Source: Faecalibacterium sp.
GTDB taxonomy: Bacteria > Bacillota > Clostridia > Oscillospirales > Ruminococcaceae
Direction of reading: 5' to 3'
Assembly (NCBI GenBank): GCA_029264955.1
Contig: JARHYC010000016.1
Location: 1 to 63,491, forward strand
DNA: 63,491 bases
In this document: positions 24,748 through 33,645 of the stretch, one piece after another
Position numbering within the stretch: position 1 is the first letter of the stretch
How the letters are laid out: every line of letters starts with the position of its first letter
Notes under the pieces: generated by a model
What the model was told of the DNA's origin: nothing
What the model saw: only the letters and a program-made list of their open reading frames with translations
The model's database searches: none
Position numbers and translations under genes: made by a program

Positions 24748-25953
24748 GTGGAGAAGGCATTTACCGTTACTGAGCTAAACCGCTATGTAAAAACGATATT
24801 GGATGCAGACGACGCACTTTTTGATTTGACACTGTGCGGTGAGGTTGCAAATTTTGTCCAAAATGCACGCAGCGGACATTGCTACTTTTCGCTTCGAGAT
24901 GACCAAGCTACTGTAAAGGCAGTCATGTTTCGCAGAGAAGTACAAAGACTTGCATTTCGTCCGGAAGAGGGAATGCGGGTTGTCGTGCGCTGTCGCGCTA
25001 CACTCTATGAACAGGGCGGTACCTTTCAGATCTATGTAACGGATATGTTTCCCGATGGGATTGGCAGCGCACAGTTAGCGCTGGAACAGTTGAAAAAGAA
25101 ACTCTTTGCAGAAGGACTATTTGATCCGGACGCAAAGCAACCGTTGCCCACTCAACCTAAATGTATTGGTTTGGTCACCAGTAAAACTGGCGCCGTCCTG
25201 CAAGACATCCGTAATGTATTAACCCGACGCTGGCCGCTAGTCAAAGTTTTGTTATATTCGGTTTCTGTGCAGGGATTTGAAGCGGCTGAGCAAGTAGCCA
25301 AGGGTATTGATTTTCTGGGTGAACAGCCAAATGTAGATGTTATTATTGTTGCACGAGGTGGTGGCAGTCGAGAAGATCTATGGGTATTCAATGCGGAATG
25401 CATTGCCCGCGCGGCCTTTCGCTGTCCGGTACCATTAATCAGCGCAATCGGACATGAAATCGATACAACCATTCTGGATTATGTGGCAGATCAGCGCGCT
25501 CCAACGCCATCTGCTGCTGCAGAGCTTGCTGTACCAGATCAAGCCAAAATTCGGCAGCAATTATGCAATTTTGGAGAAAATATGCAGCGGATTATGCAAA
25601 ATCGTATTGCATTGTGTTATAATGAGTTTGCTGAATTCGCATTTCACATCTCAGAAAATCCGTGTCAGCAATCGATTGCTGTCCGGCGAGAGGCCGTTGT
25701 GGATGCACGACGAAAACTGTCCCAGCAAATGCAGCAGTTGTACCATCAAAAGCAGAAGGAACTGCTGCATTGCACTGCTTTGACTGATTCTCTCAGCCCT
25801 TATCGCACACTTGCGCGTGGTTATGCGTTATTGCAGGACGATAAGGGACACTGCGTAAAGATTGATCAGATTCACGCAGGGGATACAATTCATGTGGTAG
25901 GACAGGACAAAACACTTCGTTGCTTCGTACAAGACACGGGGGAAAACAAATGA
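24748..25953 (+). CDS. xseA: Exodeoxyribonuclease VII large subunit
   Basis: 401 residues, GTG start (AAAGTG). N-terminal OB fold (about 1-100, FTVTELNRYVKTIL, CYFSLRD), then the catalytic domain with IGLVTSKTGAVLQDI, ARGGGSREDLWVFN and SAIGHEIDTTILDYVADQRAPTPSAAAE, all family hallmarks. It degrades single-stranded DNA with XseB. Its 3' end overlaps xseB by 4 nt. Confidence 0.97.
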   Translation: MEKAFTVTELNRYVKTILDADDALFDLTLCGEVANFVQNARSGHCYFSLRDDQATVKAVMFRREVQRLAFRPEEGMRVVVRCRATLYEQGGTFQIYVTDMFPDGIGSAQLALEQLKKKLFAEGLFDPDAKQPLPTQPKCIGLVTSKTGAVLQDIRNVLTRRWPLVKVLLYSVSVQGFEAAEQVAKGIDFLGEQPNVDVIIVARGGGSREDLWVFNAECIARAAFRCPVPLISAIGHEIDTTILDYVADQRAPTPSAAAELAVPDQAKIRQQLCNFGENMQRIMQNRIALCYNEFAEFAFHISENPCQQSIAVRREAVVDARRKLSQQMQQLYHQKQKELLHCTALTDSLSPYRTLARGYALLQDDKGHCVKIDQIHAGDTIHVVGQDKTLRCFVQDTGENK

Positions 25954-26171
25954 AGAAACCAAAGAATTTTGAAGACGGCATTGCACGTCTGGAACTAATT
26001 CTGGACAAAATCAGTGATGAAACGACACCGTTGAACGAATCATTAAAGTTATATAGTGAAGCAGCCGAACTGATTTCTTACTGTAACGTCATTTTGGATG
26101 CAGCACAGCTGCAAATTGAAGAGATTGACGCGAAGCTGCAAAGTAATACCGTGCAGGAGGATTTGTTATAA
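25950..26171 (+). CDS. xseB: Exodeoxyribonuclease VII small subunit
   Basis: 73 residues. Start ATG 25950 overlaps xseA's stop (ATGA). FEDGIARLELILDKISDETTPLNESLKLYSEA is the conserved helical hairpin of XseB. Its stop shares one base with the ispA start (TAATG). Confidence 0.95.
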   Translation: MKKPKNFEDGIARLELILDKISDETTPLNESLKLYSEAAELISYCNVILDAAQLQIEEIDAKLQSNTVQEDLL

Positions 26172-27058
26172 TGGTACAGAGCTATGAATCTCAGTATCAA
26201 CATTATCTGACACGTGCTGAAAAAGCATTGGACCGTGCTGTTGAACTGTATTTGCCCGACGAATCTGTGGTATGTCAGGCAGCGCGCTACAGCCTTTTAG
26301 GCGGTGGTAAACGTGTTCGCGCTATTTTGGTACTGGCTACTTGTGATATGCTGAATGGCAATATGGATGCCGCCGAGCATTTTTCCGCAGCTGTAGAAAT
26401 GCTGCACTGTTACTCACTCATTCACGATGATTTACCGTGCATGGATAACGACGACTATCGTCGTGGACGCCTTTCCTGTCACAAAAAGTTCGGTGAAACT
26501 ACCGCAACACTGGCGGGCGATGTACTGCTAACCGAAGCATTTGAGGCTATCGCACAATCTGGCGCAGAACCAAAGGTTTGTGCAGATGCAGTAAAGGATT
26601 TGGCAGCAGGCGGCGGTAGCCGCGGTATGATTTTCGGTCAGGAACTGGATATTGCGTGGGAAGAAAAAACACCGGGTCGTGCTGTTCTGGACACCATCCA
26701 TCATTATAAGACCGGCGCACTGATTAATGCAGCCGTTCAAATGGGTGCATCTGCCGCGCAAGCAGATCAAGAAAGTCGCCGGATTTTGGAACAATACGCC
26801 TATGCTTTAGGTCTGGTGTTCCAGATTGTGGACGATGTTCTGGATGTTACCGCTACCAGTGAAACACTGGGAAAGCCTGTTGGCAGTGATGCTGAAAATG
26901 GGAAAGTCACTTTTGCCACTCTGTATGGCGCAGATGGCGCTATGCAGTTAGCTCAGCAAATCAATGAGGCTAATTGCAAGCGTATGGAGCAGTATTTTGA
27001 TTCTAATGCCGCTTTCTTGATTCAGCTGGCGCGCCAATTACTAGACCGAAAAAACTAA
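26171..27058 (+). CDS. ispA: Farnesyl/geranyl diphosphate synthase
   Basis: 295 residues. The first Asp-rich motif is DDLPCMDNDDYRRGR and the second QIVDDVLDV, with GGGKRVRA for the diphosphate site. The residues before the first motif suggest short (C15) products. Supplies farnesyl-PP for undecaprenyl lipid and other isoprenoids; dxs two genes downstream supplies precursors, so this is a small isoprenoid operon segment. Confidence 0.96.
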   Translation: MVQSYESQYQHYLTRAEKALDRAVELYLPDESVVCQAARYSLLGGGKRVRAILVLATCDMLNGNMDAAEHFSAAVEMLHCYSLIHDDLPCMDNDDYRRGRLSCHKKFGETTATLAGDVLLTEAFEAIAQSGAEPKVCADAVKDLAAGGGSRGMIFGQELDIAWEEKTPGRAVLDTIHHYKTGALINAAVQMGASAAQADQESRRILEQYAYALGLVFQIVDDVLDVTATSETLGKPVGSDAENGKVTFATLYGADGAMQLAQQINEANCKRMEQYFDSNAAFLIQLARQLLDRKN

Positions 27059-27088
27059 CTGAATTTTGTTGAAAGGAACGGATTGACA

Positions 27089-27559
27089 ATGCATGTATTT
27101 AACCAGCTTTTGCAATGGAATTTTATTCTGGTTACAGCCATGGTTGCCTGGCTTGTCGCACAAGTCTTGAAGACCATTATTAACTGCATGTTGTGCCGTA
27201 AGGTCGATATTTCTCGCATGTGGGGCGATGGCGGCTGGCCCAGCGCACACAGCGCTACTGTTTGTGCCATGGTTGCCGCAACCGCACGCGTAGCCGGCGC
27301 TAATTCTGCGATTTTTGCGATTGCGGCAGTGGTTGCAATTATCACCATGCATGATGCAATGGGTGTTCGCCGTCAGGCTGGCGAGCAGGCAAAAGTCCTG
27401 AATCAACTGATTCGTGAATGGCTGGAGCAGGGAGCACAAAAACTGCCGATTCTGGGCGACAAACAACTTCAGGAAATGGTTGGTCATACGCCGATTGAAG
27501 TAATCAGCGGCGCAATGGTAGGATTTCTGGTCGGTATTGTGATGCCGATGGCTGTATAA
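27089..27559 (+). CDS. yuiD: Divergent PAP2 family membrane protein (YuiD)
   Basis: 156 residues. ATG 27089 preferred; an in-frame TTG at 27083 is closer to the AAAGGA site and cannot be excluded. GGWPSAHSATVCAMVAA matches the phosphatase loop of the divergent PAP2 (DUF212) family and VRRQAGEQAKVLN the following arm. Several transmembrane helices. Lying between ispA and dxs, it may act on an isoprenyl diphosphate, which is inference. Confidence 0.9.
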   Translation: MHVFNQLLQWNFILVTAMVAWLVAQVLKTIINCMLCRKVDISRMWGDGGWPSAHSATVCAMVAATARVAGANSAIFAIAAVVAIITMHDAMGVRRQAGEQAKVLNQLIREWLEQGAQKLPILGDKQLQEMVGHTPIEVISGAMVGFLVGIVMPMAV

Positions 27560-27578
27560 TGAAACTAGGAGAGAGAGT

Positions 27579-29438
27579 ATGAAAACGCCGCTTTTGGATC
27601 AAATCCATTCACCTGCGGATTTGAAAAAGCTGGATACGGAACAGTTGCCGTTGCTTTGTACAGAGATTCGTGAATTTTTGTTGGAAAGTGTCTCACAAAC
27701 CGGCGGTCATTTGTCTTCCAACTTGGGTGCAATCGAGCTAACGGTTGCACTGCACCGCGTGCTGAATTCCCCACAGGATAAGTTGGTTTTTGATGTCGGT
27801 CATCAATGCTATACACATAAACTGCTGACTGGGCGCAAAGATCAATTCTCTACCCTGCGCCAGTTAGATGGTATTTCTGGATTTCCGAATCCTCGCGAAA
27901 GCGAGCATGATGCCTTTATTGCAGGACATGGCAATACTGCACTTTCCTTGGCAATCGGTATGGCACAGGCAAAGAAATTAAAAAAAGAACCCGGTAAGGC
28001 GATTGCAATTATTGGCGATGGCGCCTTTACTGGTGGCATGGTTTATGAAGGACTGAACAATATTGATACCTTGAACAATCTCGTTGTGATCCTAAATGAC
28101 AACAAGATGTCCATCTCTAAAAATGTTGGTGCCATGGCACGCTACCTGACACAACTGCGAACGGATCCCGCATATTTCCGTGCAAAGGCTAATGTTCAGT
28201 CTTTTCTAGACGCGATTCCTTTCATTGGTACACCTATGCGAGAAGGCTTGCAAGCCATTAAGCAGTGTATCCGACGGTTGATTTATCATTCAACCATGTT
28301 CGAGGAGATGGGATTTCAGTATGTTGGTCCAGTAGATGGTCATAATGTTACTGAGCTGACAGAGCTGTTTTCTCATTTGCAAAGGCAAACCTCCCCGCTT
28401 TTTATCCATGTTGTAACGACAAAGGGGAAGGGATACAGTCCTGCTGAACGGAACCCCGGTGAATTTCACGGCGTTTCGTCTTTTACTCCAGATGGTATGG
28501 ACCCGGATAATTCTCCGGTAGAATCTTTCTCCACTGCGTTCGGACAGCAACTTTGCGAACTAGGTGAGTTGGACAAGCGAATTTGCGCCATTACCGCTGC
28601 GATGAAGTATGGAACCGGCTTGCAGTACTTTTACCGCCAGTTCCCAGAGCGTTTCTTTGATGTTGGTATGGCAGAGCAGCACTCTATTACATTTGCTGCT
28701 GGATTGGCAAGTCAGGGAATGCTTCCGGTTGTGGCGCTGTATTCTACATTCTTACAGCGTGGTTATGACCAGCTGATCCATGATGTAAAACTTTTAGAAC
28801 AGAATGTGTTGATCGCTATTGATCGCGCTGGATTGGTGCCTGGAGATGGTGAAACGCATCAGGGTATTTATGATCCTGCATTTTTAAGTCAGATCGGTAT
28901 TCCTACCTGGTCACCGGCAAATTATTCTGAGCTTGCTTTCTGCATGGAAGAATGCTTGCTACATCGCTTCGGTCCCCGCGCGATTCGATATCCCCGTGGA
29001 GCAGAAACTTCGATTTTGAAGGAACTGCCCTGTACCGGAAATGCATTTGACTGCCTGGAGCATAACAAAAATGCAAAAATTGCACTAGTCAGTTATGGCA
29101 GTGAAACGGAAGATGTACTACTTGCTCAGAGAAAACTGCATGAAGAGGGTATCAACTGTGATTGTTATAAGCTGCTGCAAATTTGGCCTATTGCGGACCA
29201 GCTAGTAGAGACTTTGGCGCAGTATCCGGCTATCCTCTTTGCAGAAGAATGCGTTCGGACTGGTGGTATTGGCGAACACTTACAGGTACGGCTGCAACAG
29301 CATCAATGGAAGGGTTCCTATTTGCATTGCGCAGTAGAGCCGAAAAAGCTCACACATGCTACTGTTCCGCAGCTGAAAAAGATTATGAATTTGGACGCCG
29401 ATCGTTTGGTGGACGCTATAAAGGAGAATCTCTTGTGA
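27579..29438 (+). CDS. dxs: 1-deoxy-D-xylulose-5-phosphate synthase
   Basis: 619 residues. ThDP-binding motif GDGAFTGGMVYEGLNNI...LNDN (about 147-175), SSNLGAIELTVALH, and transketolase-type C-terminal domains with DRAGLVPGDGETHQG. First enzyme of the MEP pathway, condensing pyruvate and glyceraldehyde-3-phosphate. AGGAGAGAG precedes the ATG. Its stop overlaps the tlyA GTG. Confidence 0.97.
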   Translation: MKTPLLDQIHSPADLKKLDTEQLPLLCTEIREFLLESVSQTGGHLSSNLGAIELTVALHRVLNSPQDKLVFDVGHQCYTHKLLTGRKDQFSTLRQLDGISGFPNPRESEHDAFIAGHGNTALSLAIGMAQAKKLKKEPGKAIAIIGDGAFTGGMVYEGLNNIDTLNNLVVILNDNKMSISKNVGAMARYLTQLRTDPAYFRAKANVQSFLDAIPFIGTPMREGLQAIKQCIRRLIYHSTMFEEMGFQYVGPVDGHNVTELTELFSHLQRQTSPLFIHVVTTKGKGYSPAERNPGEFHGVSSFTPDGMDPDNSPVESFSTAFGQQLCELGELDKRICAITAAMKYGTGLQYFYRQFPERFFDVGMAEQHSITFAAGLASQGMLPVVALYSTFLQRGYDQLIHDVKLLEQNVLIAIDRAGLVPGDGETHQGIYDPAFLSQIGIPTWSPANYSELAFCMEECLLHRFGPRAIRYPRGAETSILKELPCTGNAFDCLEHNKNAKIALVSYGSETEDVLLAQRKLHEEGINCDCYKLLQIWPIADQLVETLAQYPAILFAEECVRTGGIGEHLQVRLQQHQWKGSYLHCAVEPKKLTHATVPQLKKIMNLDADRLVDAIKENLL

Positions 29439-30238
29439 AAATTCGTTTGGATCAGTACTTGGTAGACAACGGACTGGTACAAAGCCGCGAGCGCGCAAAA
29501 GCGCTGATTATGGCTGGTGTTGTGTTCGTTGATGAACAGAAGGTCGATAAGGCTGGCGAAAAAATCAATACAGATGCAAAAGTTGAGGTACGCGGTAAGG
29601 ATATTGGTTATGTCAGCCGCGGTGGTTTGAAGCTGGAAAAGGCGATGCAGTCTTTCCCTATTACACCCAATGGAAAAGTTTGTATGGATATCGGTGCTTC
29701 TACAGGTGGTTTTACAGACTGTATGCTCCAGAATGGTGCTAAAAAGGTTTACGCGGTTGATGTTGGCTATGGTCAACTCGCATGGAGCTTGCGTACCGAT
29801 GAACGTGTTATCAATATGGAGCGTACTAATATTCGTCATGTAGAACGTGAAATGCTGGATGACACTATCGAATTTTTCAGTGTTGATGTGTCTTTTATTT
29901 CCCTTAAGCACATTTTCCCGGTTGCACAGCGCATTACCACTGAAAGCGCAGTTGGTGTTTGTTTGGTCAAACCGCAGTTTGAGGCTGGCAAGGAAAAAGT
30001 CGGTAAGCATGGTGTTGTGCGTGAACCTGCAACCCATCGTGAAGTAATTTTGAACGCAATGGTGTTTGCGACAGAAAACGGTTTTACCGTAAAGGGTATT
30101 GATTTCAGTCCTGTAAAGGGTCCTGAAGGAAATATCGAATATTTGATGTATGTTGAAAAGTCTGCTGATCCGCATACTTTGAGCGAGGACGATGTTTTCG
30201 CAGTGGTCAATGCTTCTCACCAGACCCTAGATAAGTAA
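29435..30238 (+). CDS. tlyA: TlyA family rRNA methyltransferase/hemolysin-like
   Basis: 267 residues from GTG 29435 (AAAGGAG upstream; overlaps dxs stop by 4 nt); an ORF extension into dxs is a shadow. N-terminal S4 RNA-binding domain (about 1-62: IRLDQYLVDNGLVQSRERAKALIMAG), then an FtsJ-type SAM methyltransferase with DIGASTGGFTDCML. Known role: 2'-O-methylation of rRNA; it is often fused in the dxs-tlyA-nadK-argR-recN order, as here. Confidence 0.95.
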   Translation: MKIRLDQYLVDNGLVQSRERAKALIMAGVVFVDEQKVDKAGEKINTDAKVEVRGKDIGYVSRGGLKLEKAMQSFPITPNGKVCMDIGASTGGFTDCMLQNGAKKVYAVDVGYGQLAWSLRTDERVINMERTNIRHVEREMLDDTIEFFSVDVSFISLKHIFPVAQRITTESAVGVCLVKPQFEAGKEKVGKHGVVREPATHREVILNAMVFATENGFTVKGIDFSPVKGPEGNIEYLMYVEKSADPHTLSEDDVFAVVNASHQTLDK

Positions 30239-30250
30239 GAGGTTTACCGC

Positions 30251-31105
30251 ATGAAAGTATATGTTGTTCCCAATGTACAGCGGCCCCACACCATCCAAGT
30301 GGCTGCTCGTGCAGCGGAAATTCTTTTGCAGTATGGCTGTATTGTCTATATGGATTTGAGCTGCAAGCAGGAAATTTCTTTGGAGAACGTATTTTTCAAA
30401 AAAGTATCGGTATGCTGCGCACAGGCAGATGTCATCATTACGGTCGGTGGTGATGGCTCCATTCTGCATTCTGCAATGGTCTCGCTACCGTATCACAAGC
30501 CAATTCTGGGTATCAACGTAGGCCGCTGCGGCTTTCTTGCCAGCTGTGAACCAAACCAAATGGGCGAAGTACTGTGTCGAGTTGTTCACGGAGAATATCA
30601 ACTGGATTCCCGCTCTTTATTGCGTGTGACTGTAGTTGAGGATGGAAAAACCGAAGGCTATTACGCATTGAATGATGTGATCGTTCGTAATGGTCGAGTG
30701 CAGCACGCAATTGACGTTGCGATTAGTTGTGATGATATTCCTGTACAAAAATATCGCGGAGATGGTGTAATCGTTGCTACACCTACGGGCTCCACGGCGT
30801 ATTCGATGTCTGCTGGTGGGCCGATTTTGGATGCACAATTAAATGCACTGGTACTAACACCAATTTGTCCCCATAGTCTGCAATCTTCTGCTATGGTATT
30901 TTCTGCAGACCGTAGACTGCAAATCTCATTGGATTCTAACTATCCGGAGGAGGTTCTTGTAACCTGTGATGGTCATGCCAGCTTCACGCTGCATGAGGGC
31001 GCAAGAGTAAATGTTACACTTTCAGATAAGCATATCGACTTGATCAGCTTCAGTAATGCAGAGCAGTTTCAGGCGATCGATAAGAAATTAAGAAATCGTG
31101 ACTGA
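30251..31105 (+). CDS. nadK: NAD kinase
   Basis: 284 residues. Phosphate-binding GGDGS (66-70) and the second motif TPTGSTAYSMSAGGP are both intact. Phosphorylates NAD to NADP using ATP or polyphosphate. Start ATG has AGAGG upstream. The neighbouring order tlyA-nadK-argR-recN is the normal Firmicutes arrangement. Confidence 0.97.
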   Translation: MKVYVVPNVQRPHTIQVAARAAEILLQYGCIVYMDLSCKQEISLENVFFKKVSVCCAQADVIITVGGDGSILHSAMVSLPYHKPILGINVGRCGFLASCEPNQMGEVLCRVVHGEYQLDSRSLLRVTVVEDGKTEGYYALNDVIVRNGRVQHAIDVAISCDDIPVQKYRGDGVIVATPTGSTAYSMSAGGPILDAQLNALVLTPICPHSLQSSAMVFSADRRLQISLDSNYPEEVLVTCDGHASFTLHEGARVNVTLSDKHIDLISFSNAEQFQAIDKKLRNRD

Positions 31106-31120
31106 TGCAGGGAGGTTGTT

Positions 31121-31612
31121 ATGAAACAAGAAAAGAAAAGTAAGCAGACTCGCCAACAAGCGATTCTGAAATTTATTCAGCAATATCCCATTAAGCGGCA
31201 AGAAGAGCTGATCGAGCATTTACGCTCTGACGGCTTTGATGTAACACAAGCCACTATTTCCCGGGATATTCGGGAATTGAATCTGGTGAAAATTTCAGAT
31301 ACAGACGGCCGCTACCGCTATTCTGTCAGTCATGCTGCGGATTCCACACCGAAAGACAGCCGTGCCATAGAGCGATTTGAAACTATCTTCCGAGAATCTG
31401 CACTAAAAGTAGATTATGCAGGGCATATTGTATTGGTAAAATGTGATACCGGCATGGCAAATGCGGCTTGCGGTTTGTTTGATTCGCTGCACTGGAATAA
31501 CGTAGTCGGCACACTGTCCGGTGATGACACCTTTTTCATTCTGACAAAAACCGAGCGCGATGCGCACACAATTTCTACCGAACTGGCACGCTATATCGTG
31601 CATCATGCGTAA
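31121..31612 (+). CDS. argR: Arginine repressor ArgR
   Basis: 163 residues. Winged helix at the N-terminus (TRQQAILKFIQQYPI, TQATISRDIRELNL) and the C-terminal hexamerisation/arginine-binding domain with GTLSGDDTFFILTKT. GGGAGG lies upstream. Represses arginine synthesis and activates catabolism in response to arginine. Also the classic companion of recN (ahrC-recN). Confidence 0.96.
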   Translation: MKQEKKSKQTRQQAILKFIQQYPIKRQEELIEHLRSDGFDVTQATISRDIRELNLVKISDTDGRYRYSVSHAADSTPKDSRAIERFETIFRESALKVDYAGHIVLVKCDTGMANAACGLFDSLHWNNVVGTLSGDDTFFILTKTERDAHTISTELARYIVHHA

Positions 31613-31624
31613 GAGGTAACCGCC

Positions 31625-33292
31625 ATGTTGACAAGTCTTCAAATTGAGAATGTGGCTGTTATTGAAAAGGCTGAAGTTCGCTTTTCGGATGGACTGAATG
31701 TATTAACAGGCGAAACCGGTGCAGGTAAATCTATTTTGATTGACTCCATCAATGCCATTCTGGGCAATCGTGCTTCGAAGGATTTAATCCGCACTGGTGC
31801 GGAAAAAGCTGTTATTCGTGCGGCATTTGAATCTGTACCGCCCTCTATCTTGGATAAATTGGAGCAAGCCGGCTATGAGCGTGATCATGAATTGCTGCTG
31901 GTGCGTGAGATTCATCATTCAGGAAAAACAATCTGCCGTATCAATGGAATGCCTGCAACTGCTTCTGTGATGCGCGAGCTTTGCACTGGGTTGGTCAATA
32001 TTCATGGGCAACACGATTCTGTTGGGTTGACTAATCCTGCAACACACTTGCAGTTGATTGATGCATATGCACAGAATAATGATCTTTATCAGGACTATTA
32101 TCAGACATATCATCAGCTGGTACAGGTTAAACATCAGCTGGATGCTCTGATAATGGATGAAAAGGAAAAGCAACGCAGAATCGATTTACTGCAATATCAG
32201 TTGGACGAAATTGATGCTGCCGAGTTAAAATCCGATGAAGAAGAAGTCTTACAGGCGCGGCGTCAGGTACTGGCAAATGCGGAAACGATTCGCAAAAGTA
32301 TTCTGCGTGTATATGGTTTGCTGTCAGGTGGCGATGAACAATCCGGTGTAGTGGATTATTTGGGCGAAGCCAGCAACATTTTGCAGTCTGCTGCCAATCT
32401 TGATCTTTCTTTGGCACAGGATGCCGAGCATTTGACAGAATGGTACTACAACTTGCAGGAAATGGCCGCCGATATGGCTGGTCGTGTAGAAGAATACGAT
32501 TCTGACGAAAATGCCTTGAATGAAATCGAAGAGCGTTTGGATTTATTGTATCGCCTTAAGCAAAAATATGGTCAAACCATTGCAGATGTGATGGCTTATG
32601 CTGAAAAAATTCGTGAAGAATTGCACAACATTCAATCTTCGGATCAGCGCAAGGAGGAATTGGAGGCACAAAAGCATCGCTTGTATCAACTCGCTCGAGA
32701 AAAAGCAGAAAAGTTGACATTAAGCCGCTTAAAAGCTTTTGAACAACTGAATCCTAAGATTCAGTCTGCACTGGAATTTTTGAATATGCCCGGTGTACGG
32801 CTTTCTCTGCAGCACGGCCGTGGTCCATTGGCTAGTCGCGGTCAGGATACGCTGGAATTTTATATTGCCACAAACCAGGGGGAAGCACCCAAACCCATGG
32901 CAAAAATTGCTTCCGGTGGCGAATTGAGCCGTATTATGCTGGCAATCAAGAGCACTATGGCGGATCGTGACCAGATTCCTACTGTCATTTATGACGAAAT
33001 CGATACTGGTGTTTCCGGTATGGCTGCAGGACGTATTGGCGAAACCTTGCGCCACAGCGCAAAAGATCATCAAATTTTATGCGTCACCCATACGGCGCAA
33101 ATTGCCGCTATGGCAAATCACCAATTCCTGATTCGCAAAGAGGTAGAAGATAACCGTACCTTTACCCGTATTCTGCCTTTGGACGAAGATGGTCGTACAC
33201 GGACCATCGCACAGCTGATCTCCGGTGATCATGTTACGGATTTGAGCCTTGCAAACGCGAAAGAGATGTTGGAACACGCTGCTGCCCTATAA
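31625..33292 (+). CDS. recN: DNA repair protein RecN
   Basis: 555 residues. Walker A GETGAGKS (29-36), ABC signature SGGELSRIMLAIKS, Walker B VIYDEIDTGVSG, long coiled coils between (about 150-390). SMC-like ATPase that gathers DNA ends at double-strand breaks. Last gene of the long housekeeping operon; a new promoter follows at 33306. Confidence 0.97.
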   Translation: MLTSLQIENVAVIEKAEVRFSDGLNVLTGETGAGKSILIDSINAILGNRASKDLIRTGAEKAVIRAAFESVPPSILDKLEQAGYERDHELLLVREIHHSGKTICRINGMPATASVMRELCTGLVNIHGQHDSVGLTNPATHLQLIDAYAQNNDLYQDYYQTYHQLVQVKHQLDALIMDEKEKQRRIDLLQYQLDEIDAAELKSDEEEVLQARRQVLANAETIRKSILRVYGLLSGGDEQSGVVDYLGEASNILQSAANLDLSLAQDAEHLTEWYYNLQEMAADMAGRVEEYDSDENALNEIEERLDLLYRLKQKYGQTIADVMAYAEKIREELHNIQSSDQRKEELEAQKHRLYQLAREKAEKLTLSRLKAFEQLNPKIQSALEFLNMPGVRLSLQHGRGPLASRGQDTLEFYIATNQGEAPKPMAKIASGGELSRIMLAIKSTMADRDQIPTVIYDEIDTGVSGMAAGRIGETLRHSAKDHQILCVTHTAQIAAMANHQFLIRKEVEDNRTFTRILPLDEDGRTRTIAQLISGDHVTDLSLANAKEMLEHAAAL

Positions 33293-33305
33293 GTTGCGCT
33301 TTTTC

Positions 33306-33334
33306 TTGACAAATCTTTTTTTGTTCCGTATAAT
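33306..33334 (+). promoter_or_regulatory. Sigma-A promoter of tyrS
   Basis: TTGACA (33306-33311), 17-bp spacer, TATAAT (33329-33334): a perfect consensus promoter immediately after recN, with transcription expected to start near 33341. Confidence 0.92.
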
Positions 33335-33341
33335 GAGTCAC

Positions 33342-33612
33342 ATAGAAAAGCTATGACGGGAACAAGTACCCTGAATAAACTACACACAGAGAGGCTTCGG
33401 TTGGTGAAAGAAGCTGTGTCGTCTTCAGGCGAATACATCCCCGAGCTGCAAGGTTGAACTCAATCTGAAAGTAGACCGCGCCGCATGCGAGCGTTACAAA
33501 CGCAGAGTGTTTTTTGCACTCGTGAGGCTACATTTGTGAGAATGTAGTAAACAGAGGTGGTACCGCGATTTTTCCGCCCTCTGCCATTTGATTGGCAGGG
33601 GGCGTTTTCTTT
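33342..33612 (+). promoter_or_regulatory. Tyrosine T-box leader with terminator
   Basis: Long leader upstream of tyrS. The T-box sequence gaggtggtaccgcg is at 33554-33567. A plausible specifier codon TAC (Tyr) lies at 33434-33436 in GCGAATACATCC. A terminator stem cgccctctgcc / ggcagggggcg (33575-33585 with about 33593-33604) followed by TTTTCTTTT competes with the antiterminator. Uncharged tRNA-Tyr would stabilise read-through into tyrS. The same tRNA type is not in the cluster at 37366. Confidence 0.95.
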
Positions 33613-33645
33613 TGCCCCTTGCAACATTTTTGGAGGTATATAGAA

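Noticed and set aside
29318-30220. 300-codon minus-strand frame opposite tlyA
   Set aside because: Antisense shadow; tlyA has intact domains and ribosome site.
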